From contig JAZNGL010000111.1 in assembly GCA_045576435.1 (NCBI GenBank), positions 1 through 6,170 on the forward strand: a stretch of DNA of 6,170 nucleotides, in the 5' to 3' direction. Source of the DNA: CAKSIW01 sp045576435. Lineage in GTDB: Bacteria > Bacillota > Clostridia > Monoglobales > Monoglobaceae. Shown in pieces: positions 6,169 to 6,170 of the stretch (its first letter is position 1; each line of letters begins with the position of its first letter). The position numbers and the translations under genes were made by a program. Below the pieces are notes generated by a model. That model saw only the letters and a program-made list of their open reading frames with translations, did not search any database and was not told where the DNA came from.

Positions 6169-6170
6169 TA

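Overview
The window is AT-rich DNA from an anaerobic low-GC Firmicute. It is most likely a clostridial or Oscillospiraceae-type gut or fermentative bacterium. The grounds are codon use, strong AGGAGG ribosome sites, a consensus sigma-A promoter, a bifurcating [FeFe]-hydrogenase, an exported SLH-domain protein and a clostridial-type IS3 relic. I cannot name a species.

Positions 1-3240 hold the end of an electron-bifurcating [FeFe]-hydrogenase operon. A NuoF-like diaphorase subunit (hydB) runs in from the left edge and is followed 19 nt later by the catalytic subunit (hydA). The NuoE-like third subunit (hydC) presumably lies upstream, outside the window. Together these subunits would oxidise NADH and reduced ferredoxin and make H2. 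A strong intrinsic terminator at 3248-3281 closes the operon.

Positions 3282-5386 form a single-gene unit. It has a near-perfect extended -10 promoter, a short leader with a small hairpin, a strong ribosome site, a 643-residue secreted protein and a GNRA-loop terminator. The protein has a signal peptide, an N-terminal domain I do not recognise, a Gly/Ser linker, a Thr/Lys/Asp-rich repeat stalk and three SLH modules. It should be anchored to the cell wall.

Positions 5392-5739 are the decayed relic of an IS3-family insertion sequence. The relic has lost its left end and is frameshifted. It also has a large internal deletion that joins the helix-turn-helix part of the transposase directly to its last ~25 codons. 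The right inverted repeat survives.

Positions 5776-6168, on the minus strand, carry the 3' end of a multi-spanning membrane protein that runs off the right edge. It resembles the Competence domain of ComEC/Rec2 DNA-uptake channels and ends without a metallo-beta-lactamase domain. It is convergent with the SLH gene, and the IS relic lies between the two.

I did not find a clearly new multi-gene system. The most interesting items are the exact structure of the internally deleted IS3 relic, the serine in the first H-cluster motif of HydA, and the unknown exported domain with its single CxxC pair on the SLH protein.
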